This document shows, one piece after another, positions 1-11,500 of a stretch of 64,000 nucleotides of DNA (positions within the stretch are counted from its first letter, which is position 1; every line of letters starts with the position of its first letter). The position numbers and the translations under genes are program-made. Origin of the DNA: Polytrichum commune (taxonomy: Eukaryota; Streptophyta; Polytrichopsida; Polytrichales; Polytrichaceae); assembly GCA_950295325.1 (NCBI GenBank), contig OX485806.1, positions 29,076,001-29,140,000 on the forward strand. The letters run 5' to 3'. A model generated the notes under the pieces. It was not told the DNA's origin and did not search any database. It saw nothing but the letters and a program-made list of their open reading frames with translations.

Positions 1-245
1 GAAGGAGCTGGGTTTGTTTAGTTAGAAGCTAAGGAACTGGGTTCATGAAGGAGCTGGGTTTATGAAGGAGCTGGGTTTGTTTAGTTAGAAGCTAAGGAGC
101 TGGGTTCATGAAGGAGCTGGGTTTATGAAGGAGCTGGGTTTGTTTAGTTAGAAGCTAAGAAGCTAGGTTTATGAAGGAGCTGGGTTTATGAAGGAGCTAG
201 GTTTATGTAATTAGAAAGTAAAGAGATGGGTTCATGAAGGAGCTT
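1..245. repeat. 63-bp tandem repeat, about 3.8 copies
   Basis: The unit starts GAAGGAGCTGGGTTTGTTTA and recurs at 1, 64 and 127, with a degenerate fourth copy to about 245. Each 63-bp unit is a 46-bp part plus a 17-bp part that both begin GAAGGAGCTGGGTTT, so the array grew from a shorter motif. The first three copies are nearly identical and the last is diverged. The array may continue left of the window. Confidence 0.9.
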
Positions 246-499
246 AGTAGATAGCCTACCTAATTAGCTCATAGACAAGTAGTTAGTTACATTATGCTAG
301 TTAGTGTTATGTGTGGCTTTCACAAGTAAATGTATTTGAGATTGACTATAGAGAATAGTGTTTTTTTTAACACTTGCATCCTCTCTTTAAAAATAAACCA
401 CGTGCACAACTTAATGGAGAATGTGGAGCACTCTCGCGATGGCAAGACAAAGGAAGCAAAGACCAAAGTTAAATCCAAGACCACTTGAAGGGTGAACCT
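246..499. other. Unassigned spacer before the LINE
   Basis: AT-rich sequence between the tandem array and the CA-rich LINE leader. I see no reading frame, RNA gene or inverted repeat here. The exact 5' end of the LINE is not visible; the composition changes at about 490-600. Confidence 0.4.
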
Positions 500-2196
500 T
501 GCACTATGGACTCATCCAAGTCCAAATCCAATACCGCGGAGGAATGTGAGCCCAAACCCACTACTCGGACTACGGACGCTTAAGGGTGGGGGGTTTGGCC
601 TCACACTGTACCTATCAACAAAACACACAAAAATTACATACCTTCGACAACCATCCCAAAGCAACTCTCCACTGCCGCCCACGGGCAGCCTACGATCGCC
701 GCTCCAACACCGTCCGAATCCGCGCTGCACCCACACCACCGCCTACCAGCACCCTAACCAACAACGGCAGACTCCAACCTACGCCGAAACAACACGACAT
801 ACAGGCACACGTCGACCAGAAGCCCCAACCCATACACGCCCCACCCAGCATACACACAATCACACTACCTACAATTAAAATCACGCATACACACGATCTC
901 CAACGAACCTACCACACAAAACCTAATCCTACACAACCTACCAATCTGCCAGCAACATGCACAAACCGCCATCAGACATCCAGCCCAACACACCCGAGCA
1001 ATTACCAAAACACCCTTGAAAAAGAAACCTGCACAAATTCCTACAATAGCCACCAAACACCCCTACATAATGCATCCACACTCGACTCACACCTCACCCA
1101 TCCACTCTCTCTCACACACACGCCTGCACACAATCACTCCCACCGAATCACCTCACCCCTCGCTCCACTCCCCTCCTCCCTCACTCCCCCAGCACCCCCC
1201 ACCACAGATAGCCTACGACCTCTCGTCCATCCCTCAACCCTCTCCCAGTTGCTAGCACCCAGCGACCAAGAGCGGAGGCACCACCCGACAGTGAAGTACC
1301 ACCCCGATACAGCCACAACGCCGAAGTACTCGAACCCGCCACCCCAACAGTCGACGGCACCCAGCGACCACGAGCGCACACAACATCCAGCAGCCCGGAA
1401 TCAACAATCACCCGAGGCAACTCTACCAAGACACCCCGCCAGACCCCACCAAACAGGAGCACCGAAGACGTCTCGCGGCCACCACCAACCAGCGCGGCAC
1501 CAATTCGACACCATCCTAACCCAGGTACACATTCTCGCACACTCACCATATCACATTCCCCTCTCCCTTAGACACCACCCCACACCTCAACTCCACACAG
1601 ATACCACCCCACAACCTTCACACAGTGGAATCTCCTTGCAGAGTCACTCGAACGCACAGCTCCTGGAACCGCCGAAACTGCAGCAAGCCGACAACACCTC
1701 ACCACAACGCCCCCCTGCAACCACAACACACAGGATCAGCCCCGCTACCAGTCTCGCTTGCTGCACCAAACACCACCCACGACACAGCCCCGCCCCCGCC
1801 CGCCCACAACAATCCGACCTCCAGCAAAGCACACCTCCCAGATTCCACCCGACATTCCACCAAGCAACCCCACACCAAGACACAACAACAAAGAACAGAG
1901 GCCCAACACAGACACCAGAATTCGAAATCAGGGAAAACCACAGACACTGGAGCTGGAAGGAACCTGTAACGGCTACACCCACAAATAGTGCACCGGCAGC
2001 TGACAAGACCCACTACACTCGACTCCTAATGGCCCAGCTCAGTCACCATCTAGGTACTCCACCTCCCACCACTATTGATAATTAGTACTCTGAATTCCGC
2101 CTACAGGTACAAGCCCAGCCGCCATCCGCCCACAACTCACAGCCTTCACTTCCACCACCCATACCACATGCCACACTCGCCCAAGATGACTTGGAC
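500..2196 (+). promoter_or_regulatory. LINE 5' leader, C- and A-rich, G-poor
   Basis: About 1.7 kb of sequence made mostly of C and A. The frame of ORF1 is open from 586 to a TAG at 2083 but encodes only Pro/Thr/His/Gln-rich low complexity and has its first ATG near the end (2029). The openness therefore comes from composition rather than coding, and I read it as 5' UTR. Internal promoter elements are expected in LINE leaders but I cannot point to one. Confidence 0.5.
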
Positions 2197-4131
2197 ATGG
2201 ACGCCCAGTTAGAGAATGTCTCCCCGGAACGAGGGGGTAGCTCTCTCCAATTTTCTTACGAGCGAAACTCCCCACTTGCCGCATCCCACAAATCCGCACG
2301 CATCACCGAAAGCACTCCGCCAACATTACTATACCGTAACCCAAGGATCGAGGACGCATCGGAGAGCCAAACCACTAAACGGAGGAAGGCCGATGACTAC
2401 ACCGCCACGTCAACTCCCGAGGTACCAAACAAGACTACACCACCACCACACACAAGATCACAACGAGTCGCCACCTTCGGCATAGACATGAGTGGACAAC
2501 TATGGCTAGGTTTTCAAATGCACGAAGCACTCTCCATTCAACGGGGGAAGAAGGAGTTGAAGGAGAAGCGTACCAACGAGGAATTCACCAATACCGGCAC
2601 TCCTATCACCGAAATTCAAGAATTCCGCTCCCTCCGACGTGCCTTCCCAAGGACCAAGCAAACTCTCTACCCATCCGAAAGACCGGATGCGGCGCCCGGA
2701 CAACATCTCCACCTAACGCAAATTCCCATGTACGAGAAAACCTCTCAAGACACGGGACTTACCGACGGTTTCCACGTCACCATACGATTTGACGGTGCTT
2801 ACAAGACGCTCAACCGGAGGGAGGTAAAAACCGCATGCATGGAAAGGTTGAGGATCATGAACATACCGCTAGGTTCCGCATACTCCAATCCCATTGACAT
2901 AGGCATCAATACGGTAACTCGCAATTGGGCCGGATTCATAAAGCTTCACCTCCAAAACCCAAAACAAGACGGATTGGCCCTACTTCGAGGAGAGCGAGCG
3001 TTCGTCATGGCTATGGGAGATGGCGAACGGATCATAGGCAAAGTGGAGAAAGGCTTTGAGCTCATCACAAAAGCCAAACATATGAGGTTACACCTCAAAG
3101 GTGAGTCCATCCGAAATAACTCGGCCGTAGACATACTTAAGACTCTCATGAGAGAATTTTACTATGACGGACGCGAGGTAGAGATACTTTCACTCACCAA
3201 ATCCGACATAGATAAAGATTTTGCATTTATTACCCTCACCACCGAGGGGTCTAGAGATGACATTCTTAGCAATGGACTTACTTACCAATCCGAACGCCTC
3301 AAGGTTAGCATAACTAAGGACAAGGACACGGGGAATCTATCAGAGCTTAGGATTAGCACTACATTAGTTGCTAATAACCTACCCCAAAGAGAATCCCAAT
3401 CGGCCATCATCAAAGCCCTCAAGTGACTATTCGGAGAAGAGAATATCACTGGCATTACATTCGGTCACGTACCCCAAGGAGATGACCGCCAAGCCGGATG
3501 GTGCCATGTACAATGTTTGAATGCGGCCGTTTACACGGAATGGGCAAGAAAATCAACGTACATCCTCGGGAGACGCGTCGATTTCATCCCCCACAAAGGT
3601 AGCATCAATGGCTCCGAACCCAACCAAACGGCTATACGGCTCGCACACGCACCGGTCCGCGAGGTCATCGCCCAAAAGGCTCAAGCCATGAGCAACACCG
3701 CCGCCTCTTCACCCCTAGTGTCGGAGAAACTCTTCACCAAAACAATGAAAGAGCTGGTCAACACGGTGGATGAGAAACTTACCACGCTAACGAACAACAT
3801 CAACCTCAACACGGATATGCGCATTGAGGCCTCTACGGACACACTCAAAGCTCATGCCACAAACATTCACAACATCATGAGTGCCATGGCTATTGAGTTC
3901 CAACACTCAAACAACCGAATGCACAACATCATGCAAACCTTGGCCGCCACCACACCGGAGCCTCCCCACCAAAACATCGGACGGCTTCCACATGCGCCTA
4001 GCACATCCATGACCAACGCCTATGCGGGAGACACCACGGCTCACCACTTAGCACCACCGGGCTTCCTCGGCAAGCACATCCGTAGCCCCTCACCAAGCCT
4101 CCACAAAGACCTCCAACATCTACATGATTAG
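2197..4131 (+). CDS. LINE ORF1 protein: RRM and helical region, interrupted by one in-frame TGA
   Basis: The frame runs from ATG 2197 to TAG 4129-4131 and is broken only by TGA at 3424-3426 (codon 410). The N-terminal 100 residues are disordered and hold a basic KRRK patch near residue 62. Residues about 385-464 fold as an RRM: the RNP2-like strand VANNLP lies before the TGA, and the RNP1-like strand GWCHVQCLN with the following VDFIPH strand lies after it. The stop therefore cuts the domain in half. Residues about 500-590 are rich in heptad-like hydrophobics and may form a coiled coil for trimer or multimer assembly. RRM-type ORF1 proteins bind the LINE RNA and act as chaperones. ATG 2197 is the first ATG in frame after the TAG at 2083. 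No CCHC knuckle is seen in ORF1. Either the stop is read through (context UGA-CUA) or this copy carries a CGA to TGA mutation. Confidence 0.7.
3424..3506 (+). promoter_or_regulatory. Possible stop-codon readthrough site: UGA-CUA with downstream stem
   Basis: The in-frame stop is followed directly by CTA, the hexanucleotide context known for efficient UGA readthrough in several plant and animal viruses. Downstream, CGGTCA (3462-3467) can pair with TGACCG (3483-3488), and TGGCA (3450-3454) with TGCCA (3502-3506), giving a two-part stem. The stem starts 23 nt after the stop, farther than the usual 8 or so. The competing reading is CpG deamination of a CGA arginine codon. Confidence 0.35.
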
Positions 4132-4742
4132 CACACCTAAAGCAAGTCCAACAAAGACTCGCACACAAATGACATGTATTTCTTTTTTTCATATAAATAA
4201 AGGGTCCACTGTTGCACAATATATCATTAATATATGGATGGTTTGTTTGCTATACACAACTCTACACACGAACACCAATCATAATGGCCACCCTACCCAA
4301 AACCTCCCAACCAACGACCACCACCAAAATAGACAAACCCGTACCACCCACACACAAACTACAACACACGACACATATTACAAAGGCCAATACACACATA
4401 AACCACCCGCTCCCAACCCCCAACATAACCTCACAATAAACAGAAATACACTTGACATACACACAACAATAAGCCTACTTAGCCTAACATCACTACTTAC
4501 CCACAACTTACATACACTCCAACACAATATATACCAAGGCCAACCATACCAACCTACACTAGCTACATTTACCCTAACATACCAAAACTCTTCACACCAA
4601 ACAACTCACAACACTCTCACCCCCCCACCACACCATAACCTCTACCATCCTCATAACACACAAAACTTCCACCCTAGCCTAATATTAAACCACCAACCTA
4701 ATCACAAAACTACAATCACCTCCCAATACTATAACCACATAC
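4132..4742 (+). other. LINE inter-ORF region
   Basis: CA-rich spacer between ORF1 and the 2A-bearing ORF. Two other frames are open here (4124-4876 and 4212-4439), but their translations are Thr/His/Asn/Pro low complexity without domain signal, as expected when G and therefore TAG/TGA are rare. I do not call them genes. Confidence 0.5.
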
Positions 4743-5597
4743 ATGACAAACAACACCTCACCCACACACATGCTCCGAACAAACGCACCCCCTTTTATCC
4801 CTCCCATCCATCTTACATCACACATTGGCAACATCCTCTACATCACACACACACACCTAAAAACTCCCAAAGCTAAGCTCATAAAATATTATATATGGAA
4901 GAACACCACACTCATAATTCTCAGTGGAGACATTGAAACCAACCCGGGCCCCTCCACACATATCCTACATAACCTCCCCATAGAATTCACCCAACGACAT
5001 AAGCAATACTTCATGCATAACACAATTACACTCAAACACCAATATGCCCACCTTCAAGAATTATTTGGACAATACCTAAACCAACCCACTCACCAATCCC
5101 AAAGGGATGACCTAACCCATCTACGAAAACATAGTTCTCTCCTCTCTCAATACCCAACCAACCACCAAATATACGCATTCATAATAGCCTATAGCCCAAT
5201 TCCTAGCATATGTAACCAACAAATGACCAACAACCTAAACCCAAATTGCCTCACCATTCTTCGAAGATTACATAACCAACCCCCTCTCACGCATTCCAAG
5301 TCACAACACATCACATCCACCCCCACCACCCAAACCACCACCATATCGCACGCCTACACTTACATCAACGATAACATAGCCCAAAATCACTCCATAACCA
5401 CACAAAACTTGCAAAACAAATTCCCTCACATCCCCCAAAAAATCCTGGCAGAACTAATCAAATGCACACAACCTATAAGGGGATACCACCCCAATACACG
5501 ACAGGAGAACCCCGCCCCCACACCATCGGCGGTCACACACACACAACCACCACTCCACCACATTAACCATAGTCACTTGGAACATGGGCTGCATTAG
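4743..5597 (+). CDS. LINE leader ORF with N-terminal 2A ribosome-skipping peptide
   Basis: The frame opens after a TAA at 4686, with its first ATG at 4743, and ends in TAG 5595-5597. Residues 58-70 read LIILSGDIETNPGP, an exact D-[VI]-E-x-N-P-G-P 2A consensus with the usual hydrophobic run before it. Skipping would release a 69-residue leader (residues 20-60 are hydrophobic and basic) and restart at Pro70. Residues 70-285 have no recognised domain, and I do not see the cysteine protease reported in Dualen. The end of this frame overlaps ORF2 in the +1 frame, and residues N-terminal to the first ORF2 ATG already belong to the endonuclease, so the two parts probably form one polyprotein joined by a frame change. 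Confidence 0.65.
   Translation: MTNNTSPTHMLRTNAPPFIPPIHLTSHIGNILYITHTHLKTPKAKLIKYYIWKNTTLIILSGDIETNPGPSTHILHNLPIEFTQRHKQYFMHNTITLKHQYAHLQELFGQYLNQPTHQSQRDDLTHLRKHSSLLSQYPTNHQIYAFIIAYSPIPSICNQQMTNNLNPNCLTILRRLHNQPPLTHSKSQHITSTPTTQTTTISHAYTYINDNIAQNHSITTQNLQNKFPHIPQKILAELIKCTQPIRGYHPNTRQENPAPTPSAVTHTQPPLHHINHSHLEHGLH
4926..4952 (+). other. 2A motif (StopGo), DIETNPG/P
   Basis: Codons for G-D-I-E-T-N-P-G-P. In known 2A sequences the ribosome fails to join the last Gly to Pro (here codons 4947 and 4950), releases the upstream peptide and continues. 2A motifs are known near the N-terminus of non-LTR elements of trypanosomes, sea urchin, cnidarians, lancelet and molluscs. Confidence 0.85.
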
Positions 5598-8500
5598 TTC
5601 TAGCCTACCAGGCATCCAAGAGCTCACACATACACTACACAAAAACCCACACATTATACTCATCCAAGAAACCAAACTACAACAACATAAATCCACAACA
5701 TACATAGACAGGAAATTCCAAAACTATAAAATCATATACAACAACTCCAACAACACAACTTACAAACACAACCGCTACGCCGGACCTACCATGGCCAGAG
5801 GGGGTATACTAGCCCTAATTTCCAAGACCATATACACAAATGAAAATATCAACAAAATTCCCATCCCAAGCCCAATATCACCATACTTACAAGCCATACT
5901 CATTACAAACAAACCTATCAAGCCAATACTAATATTAAATATGTACATGCCTACACACCCCCAAGATATACACCTCACAAGAGACATACAATCCCAAATC
6001 CAAAGCTTAATCCACCGCCACCAAAACCACCTAATCATTCTAGCGGGGGACTTCAACCGCGACATCCTACTCAAAGGTAGATCATCCAATGGCCTCAAAA
6101 CCCCCCCGAACCCCATAGATTACGAATGGGCCCACTTCATAAGTACGATAGGCCTCACCACGGTTAACAACTACGAAGGGTTCACCAGACAAGGAGGCCA
6201 CAACTACACCTCAACCAGTCACATCGACGGATTCTACTCCAACCACCCTAACACTAACCACCTACAAAGTCACACAATTACTAGCCACAACCAAAACTCA
6301 GACCACTACCCGGTCCAACTTCAACTGCCCCCCAATAGTATCATCGTCAAAGAAATACAAATCCCCCCTAGTAACCCTAGGATAACATATCCCATTCCAC
6401 CCACCAACTTACAAAACTTACAAACCACATTCCTAGACAAACAAAACCTCGCAATAATGGACCTCACACATATCCTTCGCCAAGACCAACTCACACCAAC
6501 ACAATGGGAGGAAGCACAAACCAATTTTCAAAACATCATAAATTCGCTTAGCAAATGTATTGAACAAACTTGCATGATACAACCCACGCCACCACTCTCC
6601 ACTAGAGCCAAGGCTCAAGGAGGTTTCCTTCCTCGAACGCAACAAAGAGCATGGAAACATCAATTAAAAATTCACCACACCATCCGGAAAATAATCCGTG
6701 CCGCATGCCAGCACCCACACACACACCTTCAATACAACCCGGATATACAATCACTACTACAAATACCCAACATTAACTCTCTGCCCCTCCCTACCGATCA
6801 AACAGAACTCACACAATGGATAGACAAAATGGCCACCATTGGTAAAAACGCTAAAATCCAAGCATATAAAATTATCACCAAACAAACATCGATTAACTGC
6901 CGTACCGCCATTACAAAATATAGAACGCTCCTAAATATTAAACCAAAAACCATACACAAGAAAATATTCCACCCTATTACCGCAAGTTCTCTCGATTGCA
7001 TACAAAGCCCTAATGACAACATCCTTACCAAACTCATAGACATAGCAAACGAAATTTACTACAACCAACAAGCATCATTTCATAGACAAGCCCCACTCTG
7101 TGAAGATACCATAGACCACCCACCCTCATGCATGTGCGCCATACGCAAATATCCATGGCATACAAACAATGGAATTATACTTGACAAAAGAGGCCCACAC
7201 AACACACTCATTAGTACCCAATTTACTAGGGAAATATACGATAAATGTGTCAAAAGGCTAACTCGGGGTAAAGCCCCCGGCCCGGACAACATACCAAACG
7301 ATATAATAAAGATTTTATCCCCACAATGTCACGACATGTTCTTTCTATTTTTTCGGCATTGCTACAAACAAAGAGACATCCCGAACCAGTGGACTCACAG
7401 TAAAACTATCTTACTACATAAAAAAGACGACCCCACCCAACTAGCCAACTATAGACCCATCGCCCTAGCTAACACCATATACAAACTATTTACTAGCACC
7501 TTGACAACTCTCCTCACAAGTTACGGAGAACAACATCGCATACTCCATTTTAGCCAAGAAGGTTTCCGACCACAAAGGAACACATCCCGCCAAATCCAAA
7601 TGATCACCGCCGCCCTAGAAGATGCTAGACTCACTACCAAAGATATTTACCTTACGTACATCAACTTCCGCAACGCTTTCGGATCCATTGACCACGCCCG
7701 TCTACTTGCCCTCATGGAAGACCTAGGTTTCCCCATTGACGCAGTAGAAATAGTAGGTAACATTCATAAAAGCTCCACCACATCCTTTGCCGGTAATACC
7801 TTCGGAGCAACACCCCCAATAAATATTAGTCGAGGCACCATACAAGGGGACACTCTTAGCCCATATTTATTTATTATATTTCTCGAACCTTTACTCCGTT
7901 GGCTAGAAAAAGACAACCTAGGGTACCGCTTTAACACATCCACGGCCACATGCACCACCACGGCATACGCGGACGACTTAGCCATACTAACCGACAACAT
8001 ACGCCACATTCAACCCCAAATAACCAAGTTACAAAAATTTGCGGAATGGTCGCATATGGATCTCAACCTTGCAAAGTGCGCCATTACGGGATGCCCAAAT
8101 CAATCAAAACTTAAACCTAACACATTCAAAGCGTACATTCAATCGCAACATATCACATACAAAACCCAAAATTTCCCCACACTTACACAAAACGAACCCT
8201 ACACATACCTAGGCATTCAACTAATACCATCCTTCAAATGGAACCTCCAACGGGAAATTACTCTCCAAAAAACTAAACAACAAAGTAAACTACTAGCCCT
8301 ATCTCCAGCTAGTCTCAAACAAAAAATCAAAATCCTAAACACGGTCATAAAACCCCGCATAGCATATGCATACTATGCGGTACCATTCTCTAAACCCGAT
8401 ATTATAAAATTGGATAAAATAATAGGTAAACTAACCAAAGAAATATGTAACATACCCAAAAGTTCCGCTAATATTCTCACGCATCTCACACACGATAACT

Positions 8501-11500
8501 TTGGCATAGGTATCTCATCCTTCCTACCCGACTATTTACACTGCATAGGACAACAATTGCTACAAGCCCTTAACGACCCAGGCCAACTAGGTGATATATA
8601 TCAAGGCCTAACCAAGTACATAGTAGCTAAATACGGAGGCTCACTCCATCTCCCAAAACTTAAACAACAAGCTTGTGCTAGGTCTCCCATAACCCGAACT
8701 CTCTTCCTACTTAATAAAGAATGTGAAATACATGTTACCACCGCCAATCGAGCATTCCCCCTCAAGAAAACCCCACTAGAACAAGCATGGCTATCTAATC
8801 CAATATACAACACCTTGGACGACGTCTCCAAAACAAAATCTCACAAATACCTAGACAAACTATACACACACGGCATTACAACACTAGCACAAATTCAAAA
8901 CAAGAATACCTTGGCCATACTCACACAAGAGGAATACCGGACCATATACAACCACACACCTAAAACCATCAAAGAAGCCCTACTCCAAGCCACACTAATA
9001 TTCCCGGTCCCGACAACACCCACCCCCCTTCTGAACCACCCCCAACCACCACAAACGACACTCACAAATAACACTCAAGACCCTAACAACCAACCCCACC
9101 ATGTGCACTCCACACTCGGACATGCCATCCATGAGATAGTAGACGTAAAAACTACCAATAGAAAAGACAAATGGGGAGCCCAAGCCATCAAGAAAAAATA
9201 CCTATGCCAATGGCTCACCATGCACGGCACCACACAACAATGGCGCACAGAGGAAGACCTCTTACACCCGGATAACATCCTATTAGAACACAACCTCCTA
9301 CTAATAACAAGATACCACAACACCATCCACAAACAAATAGCTAGCCAAACATATGACAACTATCTCAACTACACCCAAACAAAAGACAAAAAACACATAC
9401 ACCCGCCACTTAAGATCACCAACCTTACAACATCCACACAAGAATGTAATCCGGACAAAGATATCATTACCAATAAACCCACCATACAAACTAGTGCCTC
9501 GGAATCCCACATATTTGACCAAAATGGACGATTCCTAGCCACCATTACTACGGAAAGACTAAAATGGCTATGGGCACGTTTCTCTCAAAGCAACCTAACC
9601 CATCTAACCAATTTCCTACAACCACCAATACAAAACTTTGAAACCGAAATAATATGGCTAATACAAAGATATGTTACCATACTCCCTAAGAAAAAACCCA
9701 AACACATCCTACCCAACAACCAACACCATACATTATACCCGGAAATCACCAAACTACTTATAGACTCCTTCAACATTACACACTCATACTACTCCTCCCC
9801 ACTTACATGTCCTATACAACTCACACAATATCACTCCCCACATACTCGGGACATACTATTCGGATCCCTGGGCCATGCACAATCATCCAAATGGAGGGGC
9901 ACGGGCCTAGCATTTCCAACAGATTACAACACAACCTTGCAGGCCATCCACTGGGCCCGCATGGCCGCCAAAGAGGATACACAAACAAGTACAATCCTAA
10001 TAATTAATCACCAAGACTGGACACCACAAAAACTAACCCTCACCAAAGGGCCCGATATCCATGTTATCTCCACTATACCACCCCACACCATACAATACAA
10101 ACCCACGCCTGAATGGCCGCAATATTACCAATATACAGAATCATCACTCACATCAATCATCTACATACACAACCAACTAACCCCACCAATGCACCAACAA
10201 TTTCCAAACAACCTACATCAGATCCTAAAAAGATTAACCAACACCCACATAGATACCCATCCCATCCAACCCACCCCCAACACATACCACATTAAATTCT
10301 CCAAAGCATGGAAATCCGCCTCCAATGATAACACCGCCCCCCCCCCCCCCAACAACTTAACACTACCCCTACCCCCCGCATACAACCACATACACCCCCT
10401 CAAAGACCACCCACAACATTGTATATACACGGATGGGTCCTTCATCCCACCTTCCAAAAACTCTGAAGGACAAATAGTCGGCAACATCGCCGGCTCTGGG
10501 GTATACAGCCCCAACAACAACATCCAAATAGTTGAAAGACTACCGGGCTACCCAAACATCCTAAGAGCCGAGCTCAATGCCATACTGATAGCCATAAAAA
10601 CTATACAAACCACTCAAATAGACACACACATATTCACAGATAGCCTCAATAGCATCTACCTACTAAACAATCACATCCAACACCCCACATCCCAACATCA
10701 CCACCCAGATAAATTACTCATAGCAACCATCGTTCACCAAATATATTGGACCCCACACATGATACACATACACAAAGTACGCGCGCATACGGGAATTAGT
10801 GGTAATGAGAAGGCGGACACACTGGCCAATGAAGGCACACTCAAAGACAAACCGGAAATAACGCCACACATCCACATAGCACACACTACCCCCTATTGGC
10901 TAGCAACCTCCCCCACGGCTACACATGACGGAGCCATCCGCAACCTCCACACATTTATACTGAAAGATCACGAAATCTGGGAAACTGCAATAGCCAAACA
11001 AAAATTTCCATATGTAGCCAAGTGGCTCTCAAACGAAGAAATCAATCAAAAACTCTCTAACCATTTTTGGAAAAATGACAAAATACCCGACACACAAATC
11101 ACTCAAACTCTAAAATTTAGATATGCCCAATACATGGGCAACCATAGGAAAAATATATTTTGGCCCCTTATATACCAAAACCCCAACTGCACACTATGTC
11201 GTACTAATGACAGGGACACATGGCCGCACTTACTATCCACCTGCGAACACCCATACTTAAAAGGCCTACGCATCGCAAGACACAACAAAGCAACCCACCT
11301 CATTTCCCAAACCTTACAAGCCAATAAAAACACCCGGTTCTTCACCTTGACCAATGCGGGTAACCTACCCAACCAACCCCAAGACCAAACAATCCCCAAC
11401 TGGCTCCTCCAATGTAGCTGTACACATAGACTATGCCAATGTCAGGCCAAACTAAGACCGGACATAATGTGCATCCTTGGAGCCCCCAACCAAACACAAC

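Noticed and set aside
586-2085. 499-codon open frame in the LINE leader
   Set aside because: Starts at GTG, has no ATG until near its end, and encodes Pro/Thr/His low complexity. It is open because G is rare.
4124-4876. 250-codon open frame between ORF1 and the 2A ORF
   Set aside because: Thr/His/Asn-rich low complexity without domain signal, overlapping the supported 2A frame.
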